This document shows, piece after piece, positions 44,403-53,561 of a DNA stretch of 64,000 nt. The first letter of the stretch is position 1. Every line of letters begins with the position of its first letter. Source of the stretch: an uncultured Anaerolineaceae bacterium (GTDB taxonomy: Bacteria > Chloroflexota > Anaerolineae > Anaerolineales > Anaerolineaceae); assembly GCA_927443345.1 (NCBI GenBank), contig CAKMKJ010000052.1, positions 60,944 through 124,943 of the forward strand. The letters are read 5' to 3'. A program made the position numbers and the translations under genes. The notes under the pieces were generated by a model, which was given only the letters and a program-made list of their open reading frames with translations, searched no databases and had not been told where the DNA came from.

Positions 44403-45643
44403 AAAATCCTTTAAATCTCGTCAGCACAACTACATATGGCAGGGATCTGAATCTTGAACAACGCCAAAAGAAAGCCACAATCTGGAAAGCGCTTTTCCGG
44501 CTCTCAACATTGGTAGGCGTGGTCGCGTTGGCAATCTTGATCATCTCGATTGTAAACCAGGCTTTTGGCCTTGTTGCGATTGAAGATACAAACGATCGAA
44601 ATGATTTTATTTCTACATCCATTAAGGAAGTTACTAAAACTGAATTGATTCAGCTAATCGAAACGAATTTATCAACGAACCGGGTTCGCACTTTGGATCG
44701 CGAAGAACCACTCGTCGAGCGTTCGCGCCACGACCTCATGGCATTGGTAGAGACTGAAGTATTTAAGCAGCGAATCGTAGACAGTTATTCACTCTTTGGT
44801 TCCATATTCACTCCCAATACCTTCCGCGACCAGGTTGCTAAAAAACATCCCGAAGCCATTGTCGAATTTAAGTCATGGTTCACCCCTCAATTTCTTCAAG
44901 AAAGTATGTCTAAAACGCCAGAATTGGCTGGTATTAGAACTGCCCTATTCGGTTCTTTGTTTTTGATCTTAATTACAATTTCTGTTGCGTTTCCATTAGG
45001 TGTAAGTGCAGCCATTTACCTTGAAGAATATGCCAGACAAAACACTTGGCTCAGCCGTGTCATCCAAACCAACATTGATAACCTGGCTGGTGTACCCTCC
45101 ATCATCTACGGCATTCTCGGTTTAACCATATTTGTCAGGGCTTTTGAACCAATTACCAGCGGTCGGCTCTTTGGTTATGAAGGTGCTAATGGGCGCACTA
45201 TTCTTGCTGCGGGTTTAACCATGGCATTGCTGATACTGCCAATCTTAATTACCAATGCGCAAGAAGCCATCAGGGCCGTGCCTAATTCACTCAGGCAGGC
45301 AAGCTATGGTTTGGGTGCAACCCAGTGGCAAACCATCTGGTACCATGTCTTGCCTTACGCTTTGCCCGGCATTTTAACCGGCACGATTCTTGCCATTTCT
45401 CGTGCATTGGGTGAAACAGCGCCTCTGATCATTGTCGGCGCGGCCACCTACATCACAAAAGATCCAAGCGGATTGTTCTCAAACTTCACCGCAATTCCAA
45501 TTCAAATTTATAATTGGACCACGCGGCCTCAACAAGAGTTCCGCAACATTGCAGCTGTGGCTATTTTAGTTTTGATGTTTATGCTATTATCTATGAACGC
45601 TGTTGCCATTCTATGGCGCAACAAGATTCAGAATAAACGGTAA
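44399..45643 (+). CDS. pstA: Phosphate ABC transporter permease PstA with a large extracytoplasmic insertion
   Basis: 414-residue permease partner of PstC. The channel core is intact, with the AVPNSLRQASYGLGATQWQT coupling loop and the SRALGETAPLIIVGAATYI segment. It is about 120 residues longer than typical PstA proteins of about 290 residues. The extra material lies between the first membrane helix and the second (about residues 62-175), is strongly charged and helical (ELIQLIETNL, ERSRHDLMALVETEV), and most likely forms a loop outside the membrane. Its role is unknown; interaction with PstS or the PhoR sensor domain is possible. Confidence 0.92.
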   Translation: MKNPLNLVSTTTYGRDLNLEQRQKKATIWKALFRLSTLVGVVALAILIISIVNQAFGLVAIEDTNDRNDFISTSIKEVTKTELIQLIETNLSTNRVRTLDREEPLVERSRHDLMALVETEVFKQRIVDSYSLFGSIFTPNTFRDQVAKKHPEAIVEFKSWFTPQFLQESMSKTPELAGIRTALFGSLFLILITISVAFPLGVSAAIYLEEYARQNTWLSRVIQTNIDNLAGVPSIIYGILGLTIFVRAFEPITSGRLFGYEGANGRTILAAGLTMALLILPILITNAQEAIRAVPNSLRQASYGLGATQWQTIWYHVLPYALPGILTGTILAISRALGETAPLIIVGAATYITKDPSGLFSNFTAIPIQIYNWTTRPQQEFRNIAAVAILVLMFMLLSMNAVAILWRNKIQNKR

Positions 45644-45651
45644 GGTAGAAA

Positions 45652-46434
45652 ATGACAAATCAAACAGACAAACAATGGGCAATTGAAACACAAGATCTTG
45701 ATATTTATTATAGTGATTTTCGGGCAGTAAAGAATGTTAGCCTAAAAATTGAGCCGAAGAAAATTACTTCCATCATCGGCCCCTCAGGATGCGGAAAAAG
45801 TACTGTCTTACGCAGCTTTAATCGCATGAATGATTTCATTCCAGGGTCAAGGGTTACCGGTGGCATCTTTTTTCAAGGCCAAAACATATATGACCCGCGA
45901 ATTGATCCCGTTCAGGTACGCCAACGGATCGGCATGGTTTTTCAAAAACCCAATCCGTTCCCTAAGTCGATCTATGAAAATGTCGCCTGGGGCGCCAGAA
46001 TTAACAACTACAAAGAAAACCTGAACGATTTGGTTGAAGAGTGCCTGGTCAAATCAGCACTATGGGGTGAAGTAAAAGACCTGCTTCAGAGACCAGCCTT
46101 GTCACTATCAGGTGGACAACAGCAGCGACTTTGCATTGCCCGCGCTTTGGCAGTCAAACCTGAAATCATCCTGATGGATGAACCCTGTTCTGCTCTTGAC
46201 CCAATCGCCACATTGAAAATCGAAGATTTGATGCGAGAATTATCCGCTCAATATACAATTATCATAGTGACTCACAATATGCAACAAGCAGGTCGGGCTT
46301 CTGATTTTACTGCGTACTTTACAATGGATACCGACCGCGCAGGCTCAATGATTGAATATGGTGTGACCAGTCAGGTGTTTACCAACCCGACCCACAAATC
46401 CACCGAAGATTATATTTCTGGAAGATTCGGCTAA
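45652..46434 (+). CDS. pstB: Phosphate ABC transporter ATP-binding protein PstB
   Basis: 260-residue ATPase that energises phosphate uptake. Walker A is GPSGCGKST (about 41-49), the signature motif is LSGGQQQR and Walker [12 protein letters not shown]. The characteristic PstB segments NRMNDFIPG and the H-loop [10 protein letters not shown] are both present. It follows pstA by eight bases and precedes phoU by 19 bases within the same operon. The Cys in the Walker A loop is normal for PstB. No truncation or substitution is seen. Confidence 0.95.
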   Translation: MTNQTDKQWAIETQDLDIYYSDFRAVKNVSLKIEPKKITSIIGPSGCGKSTVLRSFNRMNDFIPGSRVTGGIFFQGQNIYDPRIDPVQVRQRIGMVFQKPNPFPKSIYENVAWGARINNYKENLNDLVEECLVKSALWGEVKDLLQRPALSLSGGQQQRLCIARALAVKPEIILMDEPCSALDPIATLKIEDLMRELSAQYTIIIVTHNMQQAGRASDFTAYFTMDTDRAGSMIEYGVTSQVFTNPTHKSTEDYISGRFG

Positions 46435-46453
46435 TTCAAATAAAGAGGTTATC

Positions 46454-47131
46454 ATGTCAAGAGAAAACTTGATGCTCCAAATTCATCAAATTCAAGACGA
46501 AATGCTGGTTATGGGTAGCCTTGTTGAACAAGCCACCATGAAGTCGATTGAATCATTAAAAAAACGCGACAAGAAGATGGCGGTTGAAGTTTACAATGCA
46601 GACCGAAAGATTAACGAAAAACGTTATGCAATCGAAAACTCGGTATTAATCTTGATAGCCACACAACAGCCTCTGGCACATGATTTGCGTTTATTGGCTG
46701 CACTACTTGAGGTTTCTGCTGAAATTGAGCGCATGGGTGATTATGCCAAGGGTATTGCCAAAGTGGTGGTAAATCTTGGTGATTTCGACATCCCTGTTCC
46801 CATAAAAGAAATAGACCAAATGGCAACTCTGGCATTAAGTATGCTGCATAGAGCCCTGGGTGCATTTATCATTGAAGATGGCGAGACGGCCAAATCCATC
46901 CCCGCTGAAGATGACAAAGTGGATGAAATGTACAATAAAGTTCAGCGTCTGCTTGTCAATCTGATGATAGAAAAGCCTCAGAACATTGATCATGCCAATT
47001 TATTAATGTGGGTTGCTCACAATCTTGAACGCATGGGCGACCGGGTCAGCAATATTTGCGAACGAACCATATTCGTGACCACAGGTGAACTGGTTGAAAT
47101 TGAATCAAAAAAGAAAGAAATAAAACTTTAA
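46454..47131 (+). CDS. phoU: Phosphate signalling regulator PhoU
   Basis: 225-residue all-helical protein with two PhoU repeats. Each carries an E-R-M-x-D motif (IERMGDYAKGIAK and LERMGDRVSNICE) that binds metals. PhoU couples the Pst transporter to the PhoR kinase, silencing the Pho response when phosphate is plentiful. It closes the pst operon; a weak 5' ribosome-binding site (AAAGAGG) precedes the ATG. No clear terminator follows in the 101-base gap to the next gene. Confidence 0.93.
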   Translation: MSRENLMLQIHQIQDEMLVMGSLVEQATMKSIESLKKRDKKMAVEVYNADRKINEKRYAIENSVLILIATQQPLAHDLRLLAALLEVSAEIERMGDYAKGIAKVVVNLGDFDIPVPIKEIDQMATLALSMLHRALGAFIIEDGETAKSIPAEDDKVDEMYNKVQRLLVNLMIEKPQNIDHANLLMWVAHNLERMGDRVSNICERTIFVTTGELVEIESKKKEIKL

Positions 47132-47232
47132 CTGTCGATAATTTGCATCTTTTCTAATATTTAGAGATAATATACTAATTAAATATTTCAACGGATAGTA
47201 CCGATAGAAAAATTATCAACAGGAGAATATTA

Positions 47233-48294
47233 ATGGCTGCAGACCAGGTAAACCCAATTGAAGAGATTCGACAGGAGATCAATTCGGTAAGAAGTGATCT
47301 TTCGAGAGTAATTAGTGAGTGCAGACTATCAACCATAACAAATGAAGTATCTGCATTGGATACTAACATCGCAAACATGGGTTTACGCATAACCAAAATC
47401 CGCGACCGCAAATACGCCTTCAACAAAATCACAGAGCAGCAGGGTGTTGAATACAAAAAACAATGGGCTTCCAAAAAGGGAATAGTACAAAGCCAGACGA
47501 CAATTGAATCAAACAACCTAAGGCTGGGGCTGCATCCGTTAGAAGCCCGAATCGGTGCGCTTCAGGTAAACATGGGCTCCGCGTCATTGGTTAAAATGGC
47601 CAAGAATGAACTTGACAATTACAAAACCAGAATCGATGCATCAGAAAGCATGCTGCGAAATCTTTACGATGACCTGAAAGCTGAAGTTGACAAATTGGAT
47701 CAGCAGCTTGACCTGGTGGAGTATACACTTGATAACAGCGATGCTGCCAGCTTCGGCTTTCTTCCCGGTGAAAGTGTAGTAATGGGTGTCAAAGCTGTTT
47801 GGGCAAGAGACGGCAAAGAGAAAAAAGATGATCCCAAGGGTATCTTGTTCCTGACCGATCAACGCTTTATCTTTGAGCAAAAAGAAGAAATAGCCACCAA
47901 GAAAGTGCTTTTCGTCACCACAGAACGTGAACTGGTGCAAAAACTGCAATTTGAAACACCGGTAGTCACAATTGAATCAGTAAAAGCCACAAAACAAGGC
48001 TTGTTCAAGAACGAAGATTGGATTGAATTGGTTCTTGCCACCGGTTCCTTTAGCCGTGAAGTTTCTCTTCACCTTGACGGGCAAGACAGCGCCGATTGGC
48101 AAAAATTGATCAATCGGGTAAAAACCAAAGAGATCGACGCGGACCGAGCGATCGCCCTCGATCAAGCTGCTGTCGAGAAAGCTAAAACTGCGCCCACCCA
48201 ATGCCCCAATTGCGGCGGTGCTATAACCAAACCCGTGCTGCGTGGCATGGATACCATCACCTGCGATTTCTGCGGCAACGTCATCCGTTTATAA
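47233..48294 (+). CDS. Coiled-coil/PH-like/zinc-ribbon protein, unknown
   Basis: 353-residue protein with three parts. Residues about 1-170 are charged coiled coils. Residues about 175-300 look like a bacterial PH/GRAM-like domain, with the FLPGESVVMG opening and ILFLTDQRFIFEQ strand followed by a LHLDGQDSADWQKLINRV helix. Residues about 322-352 form a zinc ribbon, CPNC...CDFC. There is no signal peptide. The combination suggests a scaffold that binds a membrane or partner and a nucleic acid or protein through the ribbon. It has a CAGGAGAA ribosome-binding site and appears to be a separate unit after phoU. I do not know a named family for the full chain. Confidence 0.65.
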   Translation: MAADQVNPIEEIRQEINSVRSDLSRVISECRLSTITNEVSALDTNIANMGLRITKIRDRKYAFNKITEQQGVEYKKQWASKKGIVQSQTTIESNNLRLGLHPLEARIGALQVNMGSASLVKMAKNELDNYKTRIDASESMLRNLYDDLKAEVDKLDQQLDLVEYTLDNSDAASFGFLPGESVVMGVKAVWARDGKEKKDDPKGILFLTDQRFIFEQKEEIATKKVLFVTTERELVQKLQFETPVVTIESVKATKQGLFKNEDWIELVLATGSFSREVSLHLDGQDSADWQKLINRVKTKEIDADRAIALDQAAVEKAKTAPTQCPNCGGAITKPVLRGMDTITCDFCGNVIRL

Positions 48295-48300
48295 TTATTT

Positions 48301-48328
48301 GTAGGGGCGTATGGCTATACGCCCCTAC
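48301..48328. repeat. GTAGGG-type palindrome
   Basis: Perfect 12-base arms GTAGGGGCGTAT and ATACGCCCCTAC with a four-base loop. It lies between convergent genes, six bases after a stop codon, and shares its GTAGGG...CCCTAC ends with the element at 11211. It may also serve as a transcription barrier; no T-run is present. Confidence 0.7.
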
Positions 48329-48348
48329 TACAGTGACGGTCTCGTTTT

Positions 48349-49197
48349 TTATATCCCCTCAAACAAATCACGTTCAACGTGTTTCGTAGGTGGTGGATAA
48401 GCACGCATGAATTGGTCGCTAACGCCAAAAATTTTACGCATCACACTCATTGCGCCGCTGGTCATTTTTGCACCGCCCTGGCTTGCATGACAGGCTGTTG
48501 CCTTGTCGCGTTTTGCAAGCACATTACGATAATCCACGGTAGCATTGATCGCAAATCTCGCCTGTGCAATTGGCACCAGGTTGATGTCGCCATTCTTTCC
48601 AAATTTTGTTGGATCCTTACCAAACACCCGCAACAAAAACATAGCCATCTTCATAAAACCTTTGGGGAATGTATGATAGTAAAGCTTTCGTGATTGAAAG
48701 GGCGCGAGTCCATCTTGATATTGAGCAGCGTCAGCCGCAGCAAAAAAAGCCTTGACCGTTGCGTTATGGATTGCGATATGGTCCGGATGAAGATAGCCCC
48801 CGATGGGATCAAAAGTAATCACCACGTCAGGTTTCAGTTCACGGATAAAGCGGACAATTTCCGCGGCAACCTGGTCTGGTGGTGCAGCCACCAATGCCTT
48901 GGGATGTAAATTGTCAATCGATCCGGCCATGCCAGAATCGCGATAATCCAACATATGAACCTGAGTTAGACCAAGTGTTTCTGCTGCACAACGCAATTCA
49001 TTTTCGCGCAGGTCAGCGATGCTGTCAAAACCTTCAAGCAATTCAGGTTCAACATCCCCCACTTCTCCGCGAGTGGCGCAGATTAAATGCACTTCCACAC
49101 CCTTACTGGCATAATAAGCCAGCGTTCCGCCTGTGCCAAAGGTTTCATCATCAGGATGGGCCATCACAACCAGTAATTTTCTATTTTCAATAGACAT
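48349..49197 (-). CDS. PIG-L/LmbE-family deacetylase
   Basis: 282-residue zinc-dependent N-acetyl-hexosamine deacetylase of the LmbE family. The metal-binding AHPDDE motif (residues 13-18) and the later HPDHIAIHN motif are intact. Relatives deacetylate GlcNAc-inositol (MshB), GlcNAc-malate (BshB, bacillithiol) or mycothiol conjugates. No neighbouring thiol-biosynthesis gene fixes the substrate, although its C-terminal extension with CHASQGG matches the substrate-facing region of MshB/Mca-like proteins. The ATG at 49197 is the first plausible start. It is a single-gene unit. Confidence 0.85.
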   Translation of the reverse strand: MSIENRKLLVVMAHPDDETFGTGGTLAYYASKGVEVHLICATRGEVGDVEPELLEGFDSIADLRENELRCAAETLGLTQVHMLDYRDSGMAGSIDNLHPKALVAAPPDQVAAEIVRFIRELKPDVVITFDPIGGYLHPDHIAIHNATVKAFFAAADAAQYQDGLAPFQSRKLYYHTFPKGFMKMAMFLLRVFGKDPTKFGKNGDINLVPIAQARFAINATVDYRNVLAKRDKATACHASQGGAKMTSGAMSVMRKIFGVSDQFMRAYPPPTKHVERDLFEGI

Positions 49198-49328
49198 AAG
49201 CGACCTTAATAATTTACTAGATATTTTTCATAATTATAAGCTAAACGCTTTGTCAGATGTGTATGGATTTGATTTCTAATGAAATTCTGACAGTTAAATC
49301 AGACGAAATCCAAAAAGTCGCTTAATGT

Positions 49329-49334
49329 TACAAT
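49329..49334 (+). promoter_or_regulatory. Leaderless -10 box of the CCA-fusion gene
   Basis: TGTTACAAT, an extended -10 element, ends six bases before the ATG at 49341, with no ribosome-binding site between. Confidence 0.55.
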
Positions 49335-49340
49335 AAAAAA

Positions 49341-51983
49341 ATGGAAATTATCCTCACGCACGAACAGGCAGATTTCGATGCACTGGCAGCCATGCTGGCA
49401 GCCTCCCTGCTCGCCGAGGAGTCGCAACCAGTACTGCCTAATCGTGTTAATCGCAATGTGCGCAAATTTATCAACCTTTACGGCGCTGAATTACCTTTCG
49501 TGGATGCACGCGATCTGCCTGCTGAAAACATTCAACAGGTCACACTTGTGGATACCCAATCTCTGGTCACCTTGAAGGGCATTCACAAAAACACACAAAT
49601 TCATGTCGTCGATCACCACCAGGCCAAACCGGATCTTTCTGCGGATTGGATCTGCAAGCTTGAAAAATTAGGGGCCACTACCACCATTTTGGTGGAGATG
49701 TTAATGGATCGTGATGTTCAACTCACAAATATTCAGGCAACTTTGTTATTGCTCGGCATTTACGAAGACACCGGATCGCTTACCTACGCTGGTACAACCG
49801 TCAGAGACGTCAAGGCCGTTGTCTTTCTGCTTGAAAAAGGTGCCAGCCTGCGCATCGCTGCGGAATATCTCAACCCAGCTTTGACCGTTAATCAACGCGC
49901 GCTGGCAGAAGACTTGATGCAGAACGCCACCACACTCCCCATCCTGGGTAAAAATATATTACTTTCCAGTGCAGACGCTGCCACCATGGATGAAGAAATA
50001 TCCAGTGTAGCGCATAAACTGCGCGACCTGCTTGACCCCGACGCACTGTTCCTAATTGTGCAAACAAAAGAAGGAACACGCATCATCGCCCGATCAACCA
50101 GCGACGAAATTAATGTTTCGCGCATCCTGATCCCCTTTGGCGGTGGAGGTCACGAACGTGCTGCATCCGCTCTATTGACCAGGAGTAACCTGGCGCACGA
50201 AAATACGCTTCAAGTAATAACGAATAAACTGACTGAAGAGATCAAAAAGAATATTCGACCGCCATTGACGGTTCATAAGATCATGTCAAAAAAACCGCTG
50301 CTCTTGACACCTGAAACCACGATTGCCGAAGCAGACCTGCTTATGCAGCGCTACGGTTACGAAGGTTACCCGGTGGTGCAAGAGGATAAAGTAGTTGGCT
50401 TGTTAACCCGCCGTGCCGTAGATCGTGCCCGCAATCATAAATTGAAAATTTCGGTCGGCAGTCTGATGGAGTCCGGCTCATTTTCGCTTTCACCGAATCA
50501 ATCTCTCGACCAGGTGCAAGAAATGATGGCCTCCACCGGTTGGGGTCAAATCCCCGTGCTGGACCCTGAAACAAACAAAATCCTCGGCATCGTCACCCGC
50601 ACCGACCTGCTAAAGAATTTGACCTATAAAGACTCAAACAATCTGTCTGCCATCAAATATGCCGATCTGATTGAAAAAGCACTTCCCGCATGCCGCCTGG
50701 CCCTGCTGCGACAGATCATTGAACTCTCTCAACAAGATCGCCAAGCGCTATATATCGTTGGCGGGTTTGTGCGCGACCTGCTATTGAACATTCCTTCGCA
50801 AGATTTTGATATCGTAGTCGAAGGTGATGCCATCCGTTTAGCCCGTTTGCTTTCAGATAAATTTGGAGGCAAAGTAACCGCACATCGTCGTTTTGGCACC
50901 GCCAAATGGCAGATCAAAGATTTACACGCTTCGCTAAAAACACATCTCGGCTGTACACCAGAAGATTCTTCTGACCTTCCTGAAGCCCTGGATCTGATCA
51001 GTGCACGCACCGAATTTTATGACCACCCCACGGCTTTACCCATCGTCGTTAATTCCAGCATTAAGCAAGACTTGCATCGCCGCGATTTCACCATCAACAC
51101 CCTTGCCTTGCGTCTTGACGGCTCTCATTTTGGTGAACTGCAAGATTATTGGGGCGGATTGGACGACCTGAAAAAGAAACAGGTCAAAGTGTTGCACTCC
51201 CTCTCTTTTGTGGATGATCCCACCCGCATGTTAAGAGCAGTCCGCTTTGAACAGCGTTTTGGTTTTAACATTGAAGTGCGCACCCTGCAATTGATGCAAG
51301 AAGCACGTGAAAATCTGAAACAAATCAGCGGCGACCGCATCAGACACGAATTCAACCTGATATTTCTAGAAGCAGATGCCTGCAAGGTATTGAAACGTTT
51401 GATGGATCTCAACCTGCTTACTGCAGTGCACCCCACCCTTGAGTGGAAAGAAGATTGGTCAGTTGCATTACAAAAAGCGCTGACCGGTTCGCCTGCAATC
51501 CCCTGGAACCTCACCACGCAGGCTGGCCTTGGTGATTTGAAGATTGCTTCAGCTTACCTGGTATGGTTATCAAACCTTTCGGTTGAATCCGCACTTGCCA
51601 TCGCCAACCGATTACATTTCTCAAATCCCATGGTCGCTTCTTTAAAAGCATCGCTTTCATTGGTAAAAAATATTGATGACCTTGGTTCCATGCCGCCTAG
51701 CCAATTTACAGAAAGCGTTCAAAACTTACCCGAGATTGCACTTTACACTTTGGATTGCCTGCAGGAAAATCAACTGATTAAGCAGCAAATTCATAATTAC
51801 CTGACGACATGGCGCGGAGTTGAACCCTTTACCACTGGAGAAACCCTGAAGGCAAAAGGTATCCCGCCTGGTCCGCGTTACACTGCCATTTTGAAAGAAC
51901 TCAAACATGCAAAACTGGATGGCAAAATTTCATCCCAACAGCAAGAGCTAAAATACCTTGATCAATTAATCCAGGAGCTGTAA
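49341..51983 (+). CDS. DHH-CBS-tRNA nucleotidyltransferase fusion
   Basis: 880-residue multidomain protein. Residues about 1-300 form a DHH phosphoesterase module (THEQADFDA, then D91-H92-H93, and a GGGGHERAASA DHHA1 end). Residues about 312-430 hold two CBS repeats, which usually bind adenine nucleotides. Residues about 450-880 are a class II poly(A) polymerase/CCA-adding head with G474-G475, the D488-F-D490 metal site, RRDFTINTLA and a DDPTRMLRAVRF helix. It probably adds CCA or A to tRNA 3' ends, with nucleotide-responsive control and a nuclease-like domain for repair. Both tRNA genes in this window lack encoded CCA. Confidence 0.88.
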   Translation: MEIILTHEQADFDALAAMLAASLLAEESQPVLPNRVNRNVRKFINLYGAELPFVDARDLPAENIQQVTLVDTQSLVTLKGIHKNTQIHVVDHHQAKPDLSADWICKLEKLGATTTILVEMLMDRDVQLTNIQATLLLLGIYEDTGSLTYAGTTVRDVKAVVFLLEKGASLRIAAEYLNPALTVNQRALAEDLMQNATTLPILGKNILLSSADAATMDEEISSVAHKLRDLLDPDALFLIVQTKEGTRIIARSTSDEINVSRILIPFGGGGHERAASALLTRSNLAHENTLQVITNKLTEEIKKNIRPPLTVHKIMSKKPLLLTPETTIAEADLLMQRYGYEGYPVVQEDKVVGLLTRRAVDRARNHKLKISVGSLMESGSFSLSPNQSLDQVQEMMASTGWGQIPVLDPETNKILGIVTRTDLLKNLTYKDSNNLSAIKYADLIEKALPACRLALLRQIIELSQQDRQALYIVGGFVRDLLLNIPSQDFDIVVEGDAIRLARLLSDKFGGKVTAHRRFGTAKWQIKDLHASLKTHLGCTPEDSSDLPEALDLISARTEFYDHPTALPIVVNSSIKQDLHRRDFTINTLALRLDGSHFGELQDYWGGLDDLKKKQVKVLHSLSFVDDPTRMLRAVRFEQRFGFNIEVRTLQLMQEARENLKQISGDRIRHEFNLIFLEADACKVLKRLMDLNLLTAVHPTLEWKEDWSVALQKALTGSPAIPWNLTTQAGLGDLKIASAYLVWLSNLSVESALAIANRLHFSNPMVASLKASLSLVKNIDDLGSMPPSQFTESVQNLPEIALYTLDCLQENQLIKQQIHNYLTTWRGVEPFTTGETLKAKGIPPGPRYTAILKELKHAKLDGKISSQQQELKYLDQLIQEL

Positions 51984-51998
51984 AGGTCGATAGAGCTA

Positions 51999-52535
51999 AT
52001 GGTAGAGTCCATCCTAAATGAGACTGATTCAGAAATCGCAGAGTCGATCATTATTCGGCCGCTGCTAAATACAGATTTGCCTGCCCTCGAATGGGATGGC
52101 GAATACCTCCATTTTAGGAATGTTTTTGCAGACGTCTACAAAAAAGTTGAAAAAGGGACGGTCAAAGCCTGGGTGGCTGTTTCGCAAGACGGGCGCATGA
52201 TCGGCCAGGTTTTTTTGCAACTCTCGAGCGAACGCCGCGAACTTGCTGATGGCTGGAACCGCGGATACCTTTATTCATTGCGTGTGCGCCAATCCTGGCA
52301 AAACCAGCGTGTTGGCTCCAGGCTGATGGACGTGGTGGAAGATGATCTGCGCAAAATAGGTTTTACCCGGGTGACATTAAACGTTGCCCGCGACAATCAA
52401 GGCGCTATCAGGCTGTATTCACGGCTTGGTTATCAAATTGTTGCTGAAGAGCCGGGGGTCTGGTCATACCCCGATCATGAGGGTGTTTGGCGCACGGTTA
52501 CTGAGCCTTCATGGCGCATGGAAAAGAGGTTGTAA
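51999..52535 (+). CDS. GNAT-family N-acetyltransferase
   Basis: 178-residue acetyltransferase of the GNAT superfamily. The acetyl-CoA binding loop is QNQRVGSRLM and is followed by the usual VTLNVARDNQGAIRLYSRLGY helix and strand. It resembles RimI-type enzymes, but the substrate is unknown. The protein begins with about 20 polar residues before the fold. The gene follows the CCA fusion by 15 bases in the same direction. Its stop codon is directly adjacent to the stop of the convergent CapA gene, with no space for a separate terminator. Confidence 0.82.
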   Translation: MVESILNETDSEIAESIIIRPLLNTDLPALEWDGEYLHFRNVFADVYKKVEKGTVKAWVAVSQDGRMIGQVFLQLSSERRELADGWNRGYLYSLRVRQSWQNQRVGSRLMDVVEDDLRKIGFTRVTLNVARDNQGAIRLYSRLGYQIVAEEPGVWSYPDHEGVWRTVTEPSWRMEKRL

Positions 52536-53561
52536 CTATGTCGTTTCGGGAAACAATTTAATTTGTACGATATCAGTCGGCAAAGCACGAACCCCAAGAC
52601 GGTCAAAAATCTTTTCTCTTTTTGAAATTGATTCTGCAATTTGGAGCATTTTACTGCTTCGATTCATAGCCAATGGCATAACCTCAATTCCAATTACGGT
52701 TGAGTCTTTAAACGACACTCTCACCAATGCGGACTGCTTTGCATCCTCTAGCATCCATTGGTCAGCCAGCAGGTTACCCAGGCTGTAAATCACCAGCACT
52801 TTTCTGCCATCCGCGGATTGCAGCCACTCCATCTTCTGCAGCACATGCGGATGGTGCCCCCAAATCACATCCGCTCCGGCATCTGCGATCTGCTGCGCCA
52901 GAGCTTGCTGACGTTCATCCGCGCCGGCTTGGTACTCGTTGCCCCAATGCATTGAAACCACCACCACTTGAGCCTGTTGATCAGCATCCTTTATCGTTGT
53001 GAGTAAATTTTCAACATCCAGTGAGCCGGTAATATCTTCCGCAGCGATGACCGCCAACCTGCCCCCTGGAATGTGAAGATATGTCGCCTCAGCCCCCATG
53101 ATAACGGATTGAACATTGACTTCATCTAGAAAAATCTTCGTTGAGGCTGTTCCATTTTCTCCGCAATCGTCCCGGTGGTTGTTAGCCAGGCTTACCAAAT
53201 CCACGCCGCCCTCAACCAACACCCTCATTTGGCCGGGGTCACTGCACAAATTCATATCCGTCAGTGCAGCCGAGTTTTCACCCAACGGGGATTCAAGATT
53301 GGCAAAGAAATAATCAGACACTTCAGAATTGGTTTCCTTTAAAAAGCCATGCTTTTGAAGCTCCTGCCACGGGTTGATTGTCACACCTTTTGCTTCAAAA
53401 ATAGCGGCACCCTGCCGGGCCAGCATGACATCGCCGCCCAGGGTCAGCGTGAAATCTGCTGTCGGGGGTTTGCAAGCATTTAGAGTGAGGAGCGCTGCTG
53501 CCAGCGCTCCTGTTAGTAAAAGATGAATGAGTTTCAAGGGATGATATACGATTTGGTCCAT
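52536..53561 (-). CDS. CapA-family lipoprotein (metallophosphatase fold)
   Basis: 341-residue protein of the CapA/PgsA family. The lipoprotein signal ends in LNAC (about residue 30). The catalytic fold has the metal-binding GGDVMLAR, NLESPLG, SLANNHRDDC and VVSMHWGNEY segments, with GHHPH near residue 230. In poly-gamma-glutamate producers this protein aids polymer synthesis, but no capBC genes are nearby. It overlaps the DUF3160 gene by 28 bases. A TTG start at 53537, which would overlap the upstream stop as TTGA, would give a shorter and equally valid lipoprotein signal, so the exact start is open. Confidence 0.83.
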   Translation of the reverse strand: MDQIVYHPLKLIHLLLTGALAAALLTLNACKPPTADFTLTLGGDVMLARQGAAIFEAKGVTINPWQELQKHGFLKETNSEVSDYFFANLESPLGENSAALTDMNLCSDPGQMRVLVEGGVDLVSLANNHRDDCGENGTASTKIFLDEVNVQSVIMGAEATYLHIPGGRLAVIAAEDITGSLDVENLLTTIKDADQQAQVVVVSMHWGNEYQAGADERQQALAQQIADAGADVIWGHHPHVLQKMEWLQSADGRKVLVIYSLGNLLADQWMLEDAKQSALVRVSFKDSTVIGIEVMPLAMNRSSKMLQIAESISKREKIFDRLGVRALPTDIVQIKLFPETT

